Shown: one piece after another, positions 34,293 through 43,571 of the stretch
Layout of the letters: each line of letters opens with the position of its first letter
Numbering within the stretch: the first letter of the stretch is position 1
Source: 21-14-0-10-47-8 sp966211795
GTDB lineage: Bacteria > Bdellovibrionota > Bdellovibrionia > Bdellovibrionales > Bdellovibrionaceae
NCBI GenBank assembly: GCA_966211795.1
Contig: CBIHNW010000011.1
Span: 83,710 to 147,709 of the forward strand
Length of the DNA: 64,000 nt
Reading direction: 5' to 3'
Translations under genes and position numbers: made by a program
Notes under the pieces: generated by a model
Seen by the model: only the letters and a program-made list of their open reading frames with translations
What the model was told of the DNA's origin: nothing
The model's database searches: none

Positions 34293-35134
34293 GGGGGATT
34301 CTCCTCGTTTTTCTTGCCTGTAAGTTTGAAGAACTGAGTCGAGAGCTGATAAGTTTCGTCGCCAGGATTTTTTTCCATCAGTTTGCTCATGTCTTCGCGA
34401 AATTTGCGGATCAGCTCTTTGGCCTCGGGCAATTTCGAAATATCAATGGTCATCGCGCAGGAATTGAAAAACCGCTCGTTCACGTCTTGCTGGTCAATGG
34501 CCAAAAAACCATTTTGCAACACCTGTTTGTGATGCTCGCGCACGCAATCGCTGGGGCGATCTTTCGGTGTCGTCAGGCGCTCGTTGGTTTTCACTAATCG
34601 GCCCTGATCGTTCTTCAAGAGACCGAGATTGAGCAGGCGATTGATGGCTTCTTGAATCTGGTGCAGCTCGACAGGGAGCGCTAAACGCATTTGAATCCAC
34701 AAAGGATCACTTTGAAAATCTGCCAATCGGGTCATCTCTAAAAGCGCCATGTGCAGCCAATCCGCGACCAGGCGAAATTTTTCTGTTTCGAGAATGGAAA
34801 AATCGGGAGCCGGGTGCAGAAGACGCAACTGACCAAGATGAATGTTTTTTTCTTCTTCGCTGCGGGCATTTTGCAAGTGCACCAGCGCACTCCAGAATTT
34901 TTCTTCGTTCGCACTGAGCTTCAAACCCTTTAAGACCTGCGGAATATGATGGGGCCGAATGGCGCGTTGGCCCTTCAGAAAAAAAACCAACGACGAATGA
35001 CCTTTCAAGCCCATCTGCTGCGCCCAGCTTCGAACCGAAAAAAGTGGATTCTGACGACGCTTGGCCTCGAAGGTGTCACGCAGGTAATGCAGCGGATCTG
35101 AATAGTTGTAAACAATCGGGCGCATTTCAAACAT
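34274..35134 (-). CDS. TIGR02147-family regulator
   Basis: A 286-residue protein of the TIGR02147/DUF4423 family: YLRDTFEAKRRQNPLFSVRSWA start, a helix-turn-helix-like N-terminal domain (SSLVFFLKGQR), and a C-terminal DUF4423 winged region ending RKFREDMSKLMEK. The family is abundant in Bdellovibrio and Fibrobacter-like bacteria and is thought to be regulatory; its targets are mostly unknown. The start region is covered by a 9-bp GC-rich inverted repeat. ATG 35134 and ATG 35125 are both possible. Couples to the secreted protease by 19-nt overlap. Confidence 0.85.
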   Translation of the reverse strand: MFEMRPIVYNYSDPLHYLRDTFEAKRRQNPLFSVRSWAQQMGLKGHSSLVFFLKGQRAIRPHHIPQVLKGLKLSANEEKFWSALVHLQNARSEEEKNIHLGQLRLLHPAPDFSILETEKFRLVADWLHMALLEMTRLADFQSDPLWIQMRLALPVELHQIQEAINRLLNLGLLKNDQGRLVKTNERLTTPKDRPSDCVREHHKQVLQNGFLAIDQQDVNERFFNSCAMTIDISKLPEAKELIRKFREDMSKLMEKNPGDETYQLSTQFFKLTGKKNEENPPCLNSH

Positions 35135-35141
35135 GCGCCCG
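35117..35141. promoter_or_regulatory. 9-bp perfect inverted repeat over the TIGR02147 start
   Basis: CGGGCGCAT (35117-35125) and ATGCGCCCG (35133-35141) around a 7-nt loop. It spans both candidate start codons. In DNA it could be an operator for self-repression; in the mRNA it would bury the start in a strong hairpin. Confidence 0.5.
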
Positions 35142-35272
35142 TGTTACAATGTCCAGCTGTTCCTCTCAAGTCTTTTCAGCCACGTCTTCATTCTGAACCG
35201 AGCGACTTGCGAATGCAGTCAGCTCAAAGCACCGTGGTTCCACGATGTTGAAGCGCGACATGGCTCCTCTCG

Positions 35273-36223
35273 TTAAGGACCATTGGAAGCGGGTGTGATG
35301 CGGGGATTCGTTTTCTCGAGAAAATCCATCAGGTACGCGGGATAGTTGATGCTATTCTGCGTAATGTAGGCGCCCGGAATGCGCGCAGTGCCGCTGCCGG
35401 CGGCCCACGCATGACCGATGCCCTTATTGACGATCAAAGACAATTGCGCTTTGCCATTGCTGGACAAGTAAAGCGTGCCGGTTCCTTCTTTGTTGCTACC
35501 CGCAAGTTTCGCGAGATCAAAGGCTTGCTCGGTTTGCAAATGATTGATGTTGCGAAAGGCATCGATGATCACTTTGGTGTGCTGAACGTTGACGATCGGA
35601 TCTTGATCAGCGGTGATCACCGAAACTGTTTGTGACTGAAAAAAGCCAGCGTGGGGCCCCGCTAAGCTTTGGCAGAATTTTGCCATTTGCTCTCCGTCAA
35701 TCGGGGGGTGAGCCGTGTCTGATGCTTCCGATGGGACCGCTGGCGACGAATTCAGGCCCGCACCCGCGATCAAATCCGGCCGCAGGCAGGTCATCAACAA
35801 AGCCTCGCCCGCACCCGAGGAAAGACCAGAGACATAAACCCTGCGCGAATCGATTTTCAATTGCGGATCTTTGAGCAAGGACGAGATCAAGTCGAAAAGA
35901 ATTTTGTGATTATGGTTTTGATCCGTGTGATTCGAGCCATAGTAATCCCAACAACCAAAGATCACGCCACCGCCCGGAACCTGTGGCGCCACGACGACAG
36001 CCGAGAACCGATCTGCCGTTTCATCCCAGTTGCCGCGGGCCACGAGATCATCCGCCTTCTGCGCGCAACCATGCAAGGTGATCATCAGGGGCGAGAGGGC
36101 ACTGGGATTTTGTTTCAGTGGCAGAAAAATTTTGTAGCTCAGATCTTCGAAGCTGCGACTTTCCCAAGTGCCAGCCCAAGCCTGCGTCGAAAAAACAAAT
36201 AGAATGCCGAGTATCCATTTCAT
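35273..36223 (-). CDS. Secreted esterase of the PHB depolymerase family
   Basis: A 316-residue exported alpha/beta hydrolase. Signal peptide ends AWA near residue 17. Visible motifs: HGCAQ oxyanion loop (about 48-52), nucleophile Ser in GLSSGAGE (about 128-135), Asp in TADQDP (about 206), and His in GIGHAWAAG. This is the layout of LpqC/PHB-depolymerase-type esterases that cleave polyesters, feruloyl or acetyl esters. Start at ATG 36223 follows GGAGG by 7 nt. Monocistronic. Confidence 0.88.
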   Translation of the reverse strand: MKWILGILFVFSTQAWAGTWESRSFEDLSYKIFLPLKQNPSALSPLMITLHGCAQKADDLVARGNWDETADRFSAVVVAPQVPGGGVIFGCWDYYGSNHTDQNHNHKILFDLISSLLKDPQLKIDSRRVYVSGLSSGAGEALLMTCLRPDLIAGAGLNSSPAVPSEASDTAHPPIDGEQMAKFCQSLAGPHAGFFQSQTVSVITADQDPIVNVQHTKVIIDAFRNINHLQTEQAFDLAKLAGSNKEGTGTLYLSSNGKAQLSLIVNKGIGHAWAAGSGTARIPGAYITQNSINYPAYLMDFLEKTNPRITPASNGP

Positions 36224-36335
36224 AGAGACCTCCGTGGCCCCCAAACTGGCTCGAGAAAAGGGGCTTGGCAAAATACTAAAGTGATTTCTCTATTTTGTGG
36301 TTTCAAGCTGTAACCATCAAACGGCTTTTGCAAAT

Positions 36336-36986
36336 CTAGGCCAAGGGCACTTTGATGCCAAAGAGCTCTTGATAAATTTGCTCAATCACTTTTCGTTTCA
36401 ATAAATCGTTCTGCGGAATGCTGACGTAAAGATTCCGCAGTCGTGTTTCGACTTGCTTCTGATTATCTCCCTGCAATCCGAGATAAGCCGTGCGCAGTAA
36501 AATCAGTGAGGAAGAGCCCAGCAGCGGGCTTTGCTTTTTCACTTGCTCTTCATCTGGTAAAAACAAAGTGCAGAACTCGGCACTTTGCGGTTTGCAAAAG
36601 AGATCGTAAAATCCCCAACTGCCACGCGCGAATTCAGTCAGAAAGGATTCGTGCACCACATCACTTGCGGTCATGGCTTGTTTTTGCAAACGCTGGACAG
36701 TCGCTCGTGTTTGGAAATCCAGTCTTCGACCCGCCAGTGCTTTTCCACCCAATAAGGGGCGCAAAGCATCGGCCGCCAGCATCTTGGTCATTCCAGAGCC
36801 GCTTTGATGCAGGTCGAGCAAGCACTGGAGATTTTCTGACGTTTTTTGACCGGCCAAAACGGCATTGTAGGCCTGCATGATCCGATCGGAGCTTGCGTCG
36901 CAATCCAGCGGTCGCGTCGAGCCTTTGGCGGTCGAGAACAGAAAAAGTGCGGCGAAGAGGGTGGTCAGAAGCGAGAGGGTTTTCAT
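36336..36986 (-). CDS. Secreted helical protein of unknown function
   Basis: A 216-residue protein with signal peptide (about 1-22). The mature part is mostly helical with five cysteines (LDCDAS, LQCLL, LFCKP, EFCTL). I do not recognise a family. Divergent from the DUF1993 gene over a ~120-nt spacer. Confidence 0.6.
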   Translation of the reverse strand: MKTLSLLTTLFAALFLFSTAKGSTRPLDCDASSDRIMQAYNAVLAGQKTSENLQCLLDLHQSGSGMTKMLAADALRPLLGGKALAGRRLDFQTRATVQRLQKQAMTASDVVHESFLTEFARGSWGFYDLFCKPQSAEFCTLFLPDEEQVKKQSPLLGSSSLILLRTAYLGLQGDNQKQVETRLRNLYVSIPQNDLLKRKVIEQIYQELFGIKVPLA

Positions 36987-37109
36987 ATTGAAAGGCTAAA
37001 CAATGCGGCAGGGGTGAGCAACTCAGGAAAACTTTCTGAAGCCTTGAGTCGGAGCTCAACTGCGTGTAAAGTCCTCACTTCGCAACAATCCAATCCTTTT
37101 GGGGGTCTT

Positions 37110-37616
37110 ATGATCTATAAAATGACCGTGCCGCTTTTCACAAAAACTTTGAACAACCTGAGTCTGCTTCTCGACAAAGCGGCCCAGCATGCAGAAGCTA
37201 AAAAATTTGATGTCGAAGTCTTGCTGAATTCTCGCCTGGCTCCAGACCAATTTGCCTTCATTCGCCAAGTCCAGATTGCTTGTGACACGGCAAAGCTTTG
37301 CGTCTCTCGATTGACCGGAAAAGAAGCGCCTTCGCATGCCGACACCGAAAAAACTTTGCCGGAACTGAAAGCGCGAATCAAAGACACCGTTCAGTATTTA
37401 AACTCTGTCAGCGCCAACGATTTTAACGGAGCGGAAGAAAAACACATCACCACTCCTCGTTGGGAAAATAAATATTTGCTCGGGAGCGATTACGTCACTC
37501 ATCACGCGATTCCAAATATTTATTTTCATGTGACCACGGCGTATTCAATTCTTCGACACAACGGCGTTGAGATTGGGAAGAAAGATTATTTGGGCGATTT
37601 GCCATTTCGCTCTTAA
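37110..37616 (+). CDS. DUF1993 family protein
   Basis: A 168-residue cytoplasmic protein that matches the DUF1993 pattern: MIYKMTVPLFTKTLNNLSLLLDKA, SRLAPDQFAFIRQVQIACDTAK, SRLTG, then the late helix HAIPNIYFHVTTAYSILRHNGVEIGK. DUF1993 members are DinB-like four-helix bundles, sometimes metal-binding and linked to small-molecule modification; the function is unknown. GGGGG precedes the ATG by 5 nt. rsmG starts 12 nt after the stop. Confidence 0.85.
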   Translation: MIYKMTVPLFTKTLNNLSLLLDKAAQHAEAKKFDVEVLLNSRLAPDQFAFIRQVQIACDTAKLCVSRLTGKEAPSHADTEKTLPELKARIKDTVQYLNSVSANDFNGAEEKHITTPRWENKYLLGSDYVTHHAIPNIYFHVTTAYSILRHNGVEIGKKDYLGDLPFRS

Positions 37617-37628
37617 AGATCGGCCATC

Positions 37629-38240
37629 ATGAGTTTTGATCAACGAATTCCTTTGATGTTTGAGCTTGGATTTCGCGAGGCCGCCATTGCGCAGCTTCGC
37701 GATTACCTGCAGCTTCTTTGGTCGGCAAATGAAGAGCTCAACCTTTTCAGTCGACAGATGACGCTTGAGGAGCTGGTGGACAATCACTTTATCGATTGCC
37801 TGCTGCCGCTTCGTTTTTTTCCCAAAGATGTCAAAGTCGCGGCTGATTTTGGATCGGGTGGGGGATTGCCAGGCGTTATCTATGCCCTGCAATTTCCCAA
37901 GATTCGGTATCAGCTTTTTGAAAAAAGCCCTAAAAAGCGCGAGTTTCTGAATCGTTGCAAAACTTTGGCCCCGAATCTCGAAGTTCAAGGAGAAATTCCC
38001 AAGGTTCTGAAAGATGTCGATGTCGTCACGGCGCGGGCGTTTAAGCCATTGGATGTGATTTTAGACATCAGTCGCGATTATTACCTGAAAAAGGGCCGGT
38101 ATTTTCTTCTGAAGGGCCGCCGCGAGAAAATTGACGAGGAAACCCAGCTTGCCCTTAAGAAATTCAAGGACTTGAAGCTTCAAATTGAGCCTTTGAAATC
38201 ACCCCTGCTGGATGTCGAGCGCCATCTCGTTCTGATTTAA
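37629..38240 (+). CDS. rsmG: 16S rRNA (guanine-527-N7)-methyltransferase
   Basis: A 203-residue methyltransferase, full length for RsmG (GidB), which places m7G at position 527 of 16S rRNA using S-adenosylmethionine. The cofactor loop reads ADFGSGGGLPGV, preceded by ELNLFSRQM and HFIDCLL, and followed by EKSPKKREFL. Loss of the enzyme gives low-level streptomycin resistance in other bacteria. Co-transcribed with DUF1993. The usual parA/parB or mnmG neighbours are not in this window. Confidence 0.92.
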   Translation: MSFDQRIPLMFELGFREAAIAQLRDYLQLLWSANEELNLFSRQMTLEELVDNHFIDCLLPLRFFPKDVKVAADFGSGGGLPGVIYALQFPKIRYQLFEKSPKKREFLNRCKTLAPNLEVQGEIPKVLKDVDVVTARAFKPLDVILDISRDYYLKKGRYFLLKGRREKIDEETQLALKKFKDLKLQIEPLKSPLLDVERHLVLI

Positions 38241-38309
38241 AGTCGGGACCTCTATTTCACTCTTCAAAAAGGACCAAAAATCTTGCCCGACAAGGCTTTC
38301 GGCCTCATA

Positions 38310-38342
38310 CTAGTTGATTCTCCAAAAAACGAATTGAACTAG
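38310..38342. repeat. Imperfect inverted repeat before the SNF2 gene
   Basis: CTAGTT (38310-38315) and AACTAG (38337-38342) pair, with inner GATTC/GAATT partly pairing around an A-rich loop. It ends at the AGGTGG ribosome site of the SNF2 gene. Weak evidence for a control hairpin. Confidence 0.3.
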
Positions 38343-38350
38343 GTGGAACG

Positions 38351-41300
38351 TTGAAATTAAAGCCTCTGATGAAGACCCACTGGGTGGCTTCCCAAAATCC
38401 GTTGAACGTCTCTTTGCAAGGCCTGAAGCGCGTGATCTTTTCTCCGCCCGAAGGTTTGCTATGTCCGGAATTCAGTGCCGATTCATCGTCGGCCGTGACC
38501 TTACCGGTGAACGAAGGGCTCGCGGCGGAGAATCCGGTTTCGATCCATGAATTGCAAGAGATTCGCTCGCAACGCATGCAACAATCGACAGACCTTTTCT
38601 GGCGTTATTTTTCGGGTCATGACATGGGCCAATCGACGACAGAAAGCTCGAGCAACGGAATCAAGAATCTGGTGCAATCGGTCGAATTTCATTTTGAAGA
38701 TGGTCGAGTGCTACCGCTGCCCGGAATTTTTCGCCTTCCCGGTTTTCCGCTCTTTCTGGATCCCAAGTTTTACTTTCAAGACTCGAGCTGCAATTGGGAC
38801 CGCATCACCACGGTCTCGGCGGACGAATGGATGAAGCCTTTGAAAATGGTGCGACATCTCAAGCGCGGCGAGGATTTGCGTCGCACGTGGTTTGTCTTGT
38901 TGGAAATCCTAGCATGGGCGCTTCAGCGAAAACGGCAGGTGGGCGATCTCGAGGTCCTCTACCGTTCGCGAAACGATTCTCCGCACCGGGCATTTCATCT
39001 CGAAGAAATTGAGATGCACAAAGAGCTGCCGCTGGCGGCAACGGTCACAAACGAAAAGGGGGCCTTGCATTCGGCGCGAATTCGCGTTTGGCAGGGACTT
39101 TCTGAAGCGGCGCCCGCCGGAGTCTTGCGTCTTCACGCCGCCGATGTGGTGGCCGAGCTTGAAAATTATTTTTTAGGGCCCGTGGTTTCCGCCCCGGCAG
39201 CTGGATTTTTAGAAGAGCCGCTGGCCGAAGAGATCGAAAGCCTTCAAGCCGCCACCAAGCATTCTCATTGGCAGCCGCGCTTTTCCAGTCTGGAAGCCGG
39301 CGCGCGATCGATTCTCAAGTCTTTGGGGCATCTTGAAAAAAGTGTTGGTTCCAACCACGTGGTTTTCGTCAATCATTTGCTGGTGTCGGCCGATCAGCTC
39401 AAGCCCCGCTTGCGACTGAAAAGCGATGAAGGTTCGATGCTGATGTCGGTCTCGTTTCAGGTGAAGCAGCTCGGGATCGAGCACCTGAATCTTCCGGAAA
39501 ACTGCACACCCTTGTTGGCGCCGTTTTCGGGTGGTCTGGATCAAATATTAAAAATCGAGCGCAAGGACGTGGCTTCTCGCCACAAACAGTACCGGGCGCA
39601 GGACCTTTTGTTTTTACGCCATCAGGGACTTTTGATTTTCTCTTTGTTCGAAATGATCAACTGGGTCTTGAAAAAACCATTGAGCTCGGGTCAGGAAATC
39701 GAATTCGTCGAGGATCTTGAGTCACCCCAAGCCGATCAGCAATTTGAAAAGCTGATGCAGTATCTGCAAGGCTCGATCCCGGCGCTTTTAGGCAAGCCGG
39801 ATGTGCCATTCAAGGAACTGGTCTCGCCGCAAGCGCAGGGATTGTTTCTCGAATATCTCGAACGCCTGTTCCACACGCTGATGCAGGATCGCTCGGTCTT
39901 GTTCCATCAGAATCAAGTCGTGGAGATTCGCAATGTCCAGGCTAAGGTTTTGCCGATTCTGCGCTTCATGATCTTGCATTTCATTGAAAACAGCCGCGGC
40001 AAGTTTTTGCTTCGGGCGCAGTCGCCGTTGGGGGATAAATTTCAATCCAGCGTCGCCGTACTGAGCACTTCGGAGATCATTCCGTTCGGCGCTCACTTTC
40101 ATCCCCTGTGGGTGGATCTTGGCAATTTTGATCAGCAAACAATCGCCTTGCTGTTCGAGCTCTGCGACAGTGATGTGGACGTCGAACTGAACGGCACGCC
40201 GCTTTTGAATCAGAGCAATCCCTTTGATTTTGTTTTTAACGTGAAAGATTCGGCCATCGAAGAAGATGGCAATTGGTTTGATCTGCATCCGCAAATTTTC
40301 TTCAACGGCACGCGGGTGTCGAATGAAGATGTGAAAATCAATTTCGGTCAGGGCCACACCGGGTTTATCGAATACCAAGGCCTGATCTATCGCATCGACA
40401 AAGCCTTGCTGCCGTCGCTGAAATCCTTACAAAGATTTTGGAATAAGATCAAAGCTCTGCGCCGTGCGGGGGATAAAAATAAATTTGGCGATAACGTTTA
40501 CCACCTGAACAAATCTCAGGCGCTGGAACTTTTGATGCTGAAGGCCCAGGGCTTTCAAGTGCACGTCGAAGGCGAATGGAAGCGAATCTTTGACTATTTC
40601 GAAAACGGTTTGGGAACCGAGAAAATTCATTTTCCACCCTTGATCGAAAAAAACCTGCTGCCGCACCAGAAAGAGGGGGCGCAGTGGTTGCATGATCTCT
40701 ATCAGTTGCGCCTGGGTGCCATTTTGGCCGACGAAATGGGTTTGGGAAAAACCTTCCAGGTTCTTTCGTTTCTGGCCAGTCTTCAGGCTCAGCAGCAATT
40801 GGGAAAAAGCTTGATCATCGTTCCGACCTCTTTGGTCTACAACTGGATCGACGAGAAAAATAAATTTGCGCCGGATCTGCCAATGCGGGTGTACCATCCT
40901 TCGCAAGAACCAGATTTGCGCAAAGCTTTGCAAGCAGAAGAGCCTTTGATTTTGATCACGACTTACGGATTTTTGATCGAAAACAGCGAATTCTTTCAGG
41001 CGCAAGATTGGAATGTCTTGGCCATCGATGAAGCGCAGGCCTTAAAGAACATCACTTCGCAACGGGCGGTCGCCGCTCGAAAGATTCGTGCCCGCTTCAA
41101 GCTGTGCGTGACCGGTACGCCAATGGAAAATAATTATTTCGAGTTTTACTCTCTTTGTGACCTGGTCGTTCCGGGTTGCTTAGGCGATGTGGACGTCTTC
41201 CGCCGGGAATACGTCAATCGCGAGGTCCGCTCGGAATCATTGCGCGATCTCAAGCTTGTTTCGAAGCCTTTATTGCTGCGACGGACGAAACTGCAGGTCA

Positions 41301-42061
41301 ATCTCAGTCTGCCGGAAAAAACCGTGCAGAAGGTGAGCTTGCCGTTTGGGACTCAGCAAAAAGAGATCTACAAGAAAATGGCGATGACCTTCTCGCGACA
41401 GGTGGAAGCTTTGATTCAGGATCAAGGTGAACGAAAAGCGCAGATCGCGATGTTTGCGGCCTTGATGCGACTGCGACAGATTTGTTCCGATCCGGCTGCC
41501 GTGCCCGGCGTCGTCTACCAAGAACAACCGGCCAAGGTCGAACACTTCTTAAGTTCTCTGCAAGAGCACCTAGAAAATCAAGAAAGCGTCATTGTCTTCA
41601 CGCAGTTTCTGTCGACACTGGGACGAATTGAAAAAGAATTGGAGAAAGCGAAAGTTCCGACCTACACCCTGAAGGGTAGTGTCAGCGCCAAAGAACGCCT
41701 GCGCTTGATTTCGGCTTTTCAAGAAAGTCCCGAACCAGGGGTGATGCTGATGACCTTGAAGACGGGCGGGGTGGGCTTGAATCTCACCAAGGCTTCGGTC
41801 GTTTACCACCTGGAACCTTGGTGGAATCCGGCCGTGGAAAATCAGGCGACCGATCGCGCGCACCGCATGGGACAAACGAAGAACGTCAAAGTCTTTAACT
41901 TGTTGATCGAAGGATCACTGGAAGAGCGAATTGCGGATTTGAAATTGAAAAAGCAGGCGTCGTTTGATCGCCTTTTCGGTGTCGAAGAAGAGATTGATGG
42001 TCGCGAGTTTGAGGGCGGCAATTCGCTGACCCGTGAAGACTTCATGTACCTGCTCAAGTAA
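38351..42061 (+). CDS. SNF2-family DEAD/H helicase (RapA/HepA-like)
   Basis: A 1236-residue helicase. The C-terminal ~500 residues are the SNF2 core: motif I DEMGLGKT near 794, DEAQ (Walker B) near 893, and the helicase-C part with VFTQFLSTL, LKTGGVGLNL, EPWWNPAVENQATDRAHRMGQ. The first ~770 residues have no zinc-finger (SWIM) or other recognised domain. Bacterial SNF2 proteins remodel nucleic acid-protein complexes, such as stalled RNA polymerase. TTG start at 38351 with AGGTGG 4 nt before it; ATG 38369 is an alternative. Confidence 0.9.
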   Translation: MKLKPLMKTHWVASQNPLNVSLQGLKRVIFSPPEGLLCPEFSADSSSAVTLPVNEGLAAENPVSIHELQEIRSQRMQQSTDLFWRYFSGHDMGQSTTESSSNGIKNLVQSVEFHFEDGRVLPLPGIFRLPGFPLFLDPKFYFQDSSCNWDRITTVSADEWMKPLKMVRHLKRGEDLRRTWFVLLEILAWALQRKRQVGDLEVLYRSRNDSPHRAFHLEEIEMHKELPLAATVTNEKGALHSARIRVWQGLSEAAPAGVLRLHAADVVAELENYFLGPVVSAPAAGFLEEPLAEEIESLQAATKHSHWQPRFSSLEAGARSILKSLGHLEKSVGSNHVVFVNHLLVSADQLKPRLRLKSDEGSMLMSVSFQVKQLGIEHLNLPENCTPLLAPFSGGLDQILKIERKDVASRHKQYRAQDLLFLRHQGLLIFSLFEMINWVLKKPLSSGQEIEFVEDLESPQADQQFEKLMQYLQGSIPALLGKPDVPFKELVSPQAQGLFLEYLERLFHTLMQDRSVLFHQNQVVEIRNVQAKVLPILRFMILHFIENSRGKFLLRAQSPLGDKFQSSVAVLSTSEIIPFGAHFHPLWVDLGNFDQQTIALLFELCDSDVDVELNGTPLLNQSNPFDFVFNVKDSAIEEDGNWFDLHPQIFFNGTRVSNEDVKINFGQGHTGFIEYQGLIYRIDKALLPSLKSLQRFWNKIKALRRAGDKNKFGDNVYHLNKSQALELLMLKAQGFQVHVEGEWKRIFDYFENGLGTEKIHFPPLIEKNLLPHQKEGAQWLHDLYQLRLGAILADEMGLGKTFQVLSFLASLQAQQQLGKSLIIVPTSLVYNWIDEKNKFAPDLPMRVYHPSQEPDLRKALQAEEPLILITTYGFLIENSEFFQAQDWNVLAIDEAQALKNITSQRAVAARKIRARFKLCVTGTPMENNYFEFYSLCDLVVPGCLGDVDVFRREYVNREVRSESLRDLKLVSKPLLLRRTKLQVNLSLPEKTVQKVSLPFGTQQKEIYKKMAMTFSRQVEALIQDQGERKAQIAMFAALMRLRQICSDPAAVPGVVYQEQPAKVEHFLSSLQEHLENQESVIVFTQFLSTLGRIEKELEKAKVPTYTLKGSVSAKERLRLISAFQESPEPGVMLMTLKTGGVGLNLTKASVVYHLEPWWNPAVENQATDRAHRMGQTKNVKVFNLLIEGSLEERIADLKLKKQASFDRLFGVEEEIDGREFEGGNSLTREDFMYLLK

Positions 42062-42072
42062 GGAATGGGATT

Positions 42073-42888
42073 ATGGGCTTGAATTTGGCCTTGGGATATC
42101 AATTGCCAGAGATTTACCGAAAGCTTCTGCCGAAGGAGCTTTTAAAGGCCGAGATTCAGGAAACCAAGGCGACTTGCAATAGCTGCAACTGGTCTCCTTA
42201 CCAACCTCACTTGAAATGTTGCACTTACGAACCTTACTTGCCGAATTTTTTGGTCGGGGCGCTTTTCGAAAGCGAAGCGACGGCGCCCGTGGCGCTGCAA
42301 GCCCTGCGTTCGAAAATTGAACAGCGTCAGTTCAGCCTGCCGATCGGTATGACGGCCAGTGTCCGCTATCAGGTGACCTTCAACCAGCGACAGGAAAATG
42401 ATTTCGGCAATCGCGAAGACTGGCTTTGTCCGTATTATAATAAAGCTCAACAAAATTGCGGCATCTGGAAAAATCGCGGTGCCGTGTGCACGACGTTTTT
42501 TTGCCAATCCAGTTACGATGTCATGGGGCAAGAGTTCTGGAAGCAGATGAACGATTATCTCACCTACGTCGAGATGGCGGTCATGGAAGAGGTGTTGGTT
42601 CACTTGGATTTCTCGCCCCGGCAGATCAGCGATTGCCTGCAGTACCTGAACCGCCAAGAGGGCTCGGTGACCGAGATGAAATCCCACAGCCTTTCAGAAG
42701 CGAAGGCGCGAAAGCTGTGGAACGGTTATTACGACGAACAAGAAGAATTTTTCCGCAAGACCTATAAGATGGCCAAGGAGCTCACACCAAAAGGCTTTCG
42801 CGAAGCGATCGGCGAGCTCGGTGAGGAAATTGAAGGTTCTCTTTTAGAGAGTCTGCAAGAGCTTCAGACCCTGACGCCCGAGCGGTGA
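42073..42888 (+). CDS. YkgJ-like cysteine-cluster protein, variant
   Basis: A 271-residue protein with eight conserved-looking cysteines: 35 and 38 (ATCNSC), 49-50 (KCC), then 119, 129, 139 and 144 (LCPYY...NCGIW...VCTTFFC). The order CxxC-CC-CP-C-C-C resembles YkgJ-family zinc/iron-chelating proteins but with wider spacing. The C-terminal ~100 residues are helical and charged. It starts 11 nt after the SNF2 gene. Metal binding is inferred; the role is unknown. Confidence 0.6.
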   Translation: MGLNLALGYQLPEIYRKLLPKELLKAEIQETKATCNSCNWSPYQPHLKCCTYEPYLPNFLVGALFESEATAPVALQALRSKIEQRQFSLPIGMTASVRYQVTFNQRQENDFGNREDWLCPYYNKAQQNCGIWKNRGAVCTTFFCQSSYDVMGQEFWKQMNDYLTYVEMAVMEEVLVHLDFSPRQISDCLQYLNRQEGSVTEMKSHSLSEAKARKLWNGYYDEQEEFFRKTYKMAKELTPKGFREAIGELGEEIEGSLLESLQELQTLTPER

Positions 42889-42953
42889 GGGCAACTCACG
42901 CAATCAATAGACGAAGACTGAGCCGGTCCTGACCAAAAAAATTGAGATAAAGA

Positions 42954-43571
42954 ATGAATTTTGAACGCAAACGTAAAACCAAGGCACCCTGTCCGATTTG
43001 CTTTTTGCATTTGCAGCTTTGCATTTGTCATTTGATCCCGAAGCTTGAGCTGAAGACTCGGCTTTGTTTGGTGATTCACGCGAAAGAATTAAAGCGCACC
43101 ACCAATACGGGACGCCTGGCGCTGCAGGCTTTGAACAACAGCGAAATGCAAGTGCGTGGCGATGGCATTGAACCGTTGGATCTAAGCCCTCTGCTCAAGG
43201 GTCCGTACCGCACGCTTTTATTTTATCCCAGCGAAGATGCCGTCGATTTGACACCCGAATTTTTGGCGACCGATCCAAGGCCCGTGCAACTGATCGTTCC
43301 GGATGGCAATTGGCGCCAGGCCAGCAAAGTTCATTACCGACACAAAGAGTTGGCGGGGATTCCGCGGGTGATGATTTCGACACCGAACTTATCTCCGCAC
43401 CATCTTCGTGCCGAGACCACTCCCGAGGGAATGGCGACCTTGCAAGCGATTGCCGAAGCGATGGGAGTGATTGAAGGTGCCGAGGTCAAGGACAAGCTCA
43501 TGTCGCTCTATCAAGCAAAACTCACCGCGACGCTGGTGGGGCGAGGTCAGCTCACTCCAACATCATCATAG
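42954..43571 (+). CDS. DTW-domain tRNA uridine aminocarboxypropyltransferase
   Basis: A 205-residue protein with N-terminal zinc cysteines (CPICFLHLQLCIC, residues 13-25) and the DTW domain: VIHAKELKRTTNTGRLA, then VPDGNWRQASKV, where D-G-N-W stands for the family's D-T/G-x-W motif. DTW enzymes (YfiP/TapT) transfer an aminocarboxypropyl group from S-adenosylmethionine to uridines of tRNA. The final 20 nt overlap the trpS end from the opposite strand. Confidence 0.88.
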   Translation: MNFERKRKTKAPCPICFLHLQLCICHLIPKLELKTRLCLVIHAKELKRTTNTGRLALQALNNSEMQVRGDGIEPLDLSPLLKGPYRTLLFYPSEDAVDLTPEFLATDPRPVQLIVPDGNWRQASKVHYRHKELAGIPRVMISTPNLSPHHLRAETTPEGMATLQAIAEAMGVIEGAEVKDKLMSLYQAKLTATLVGRGQLTPTSS

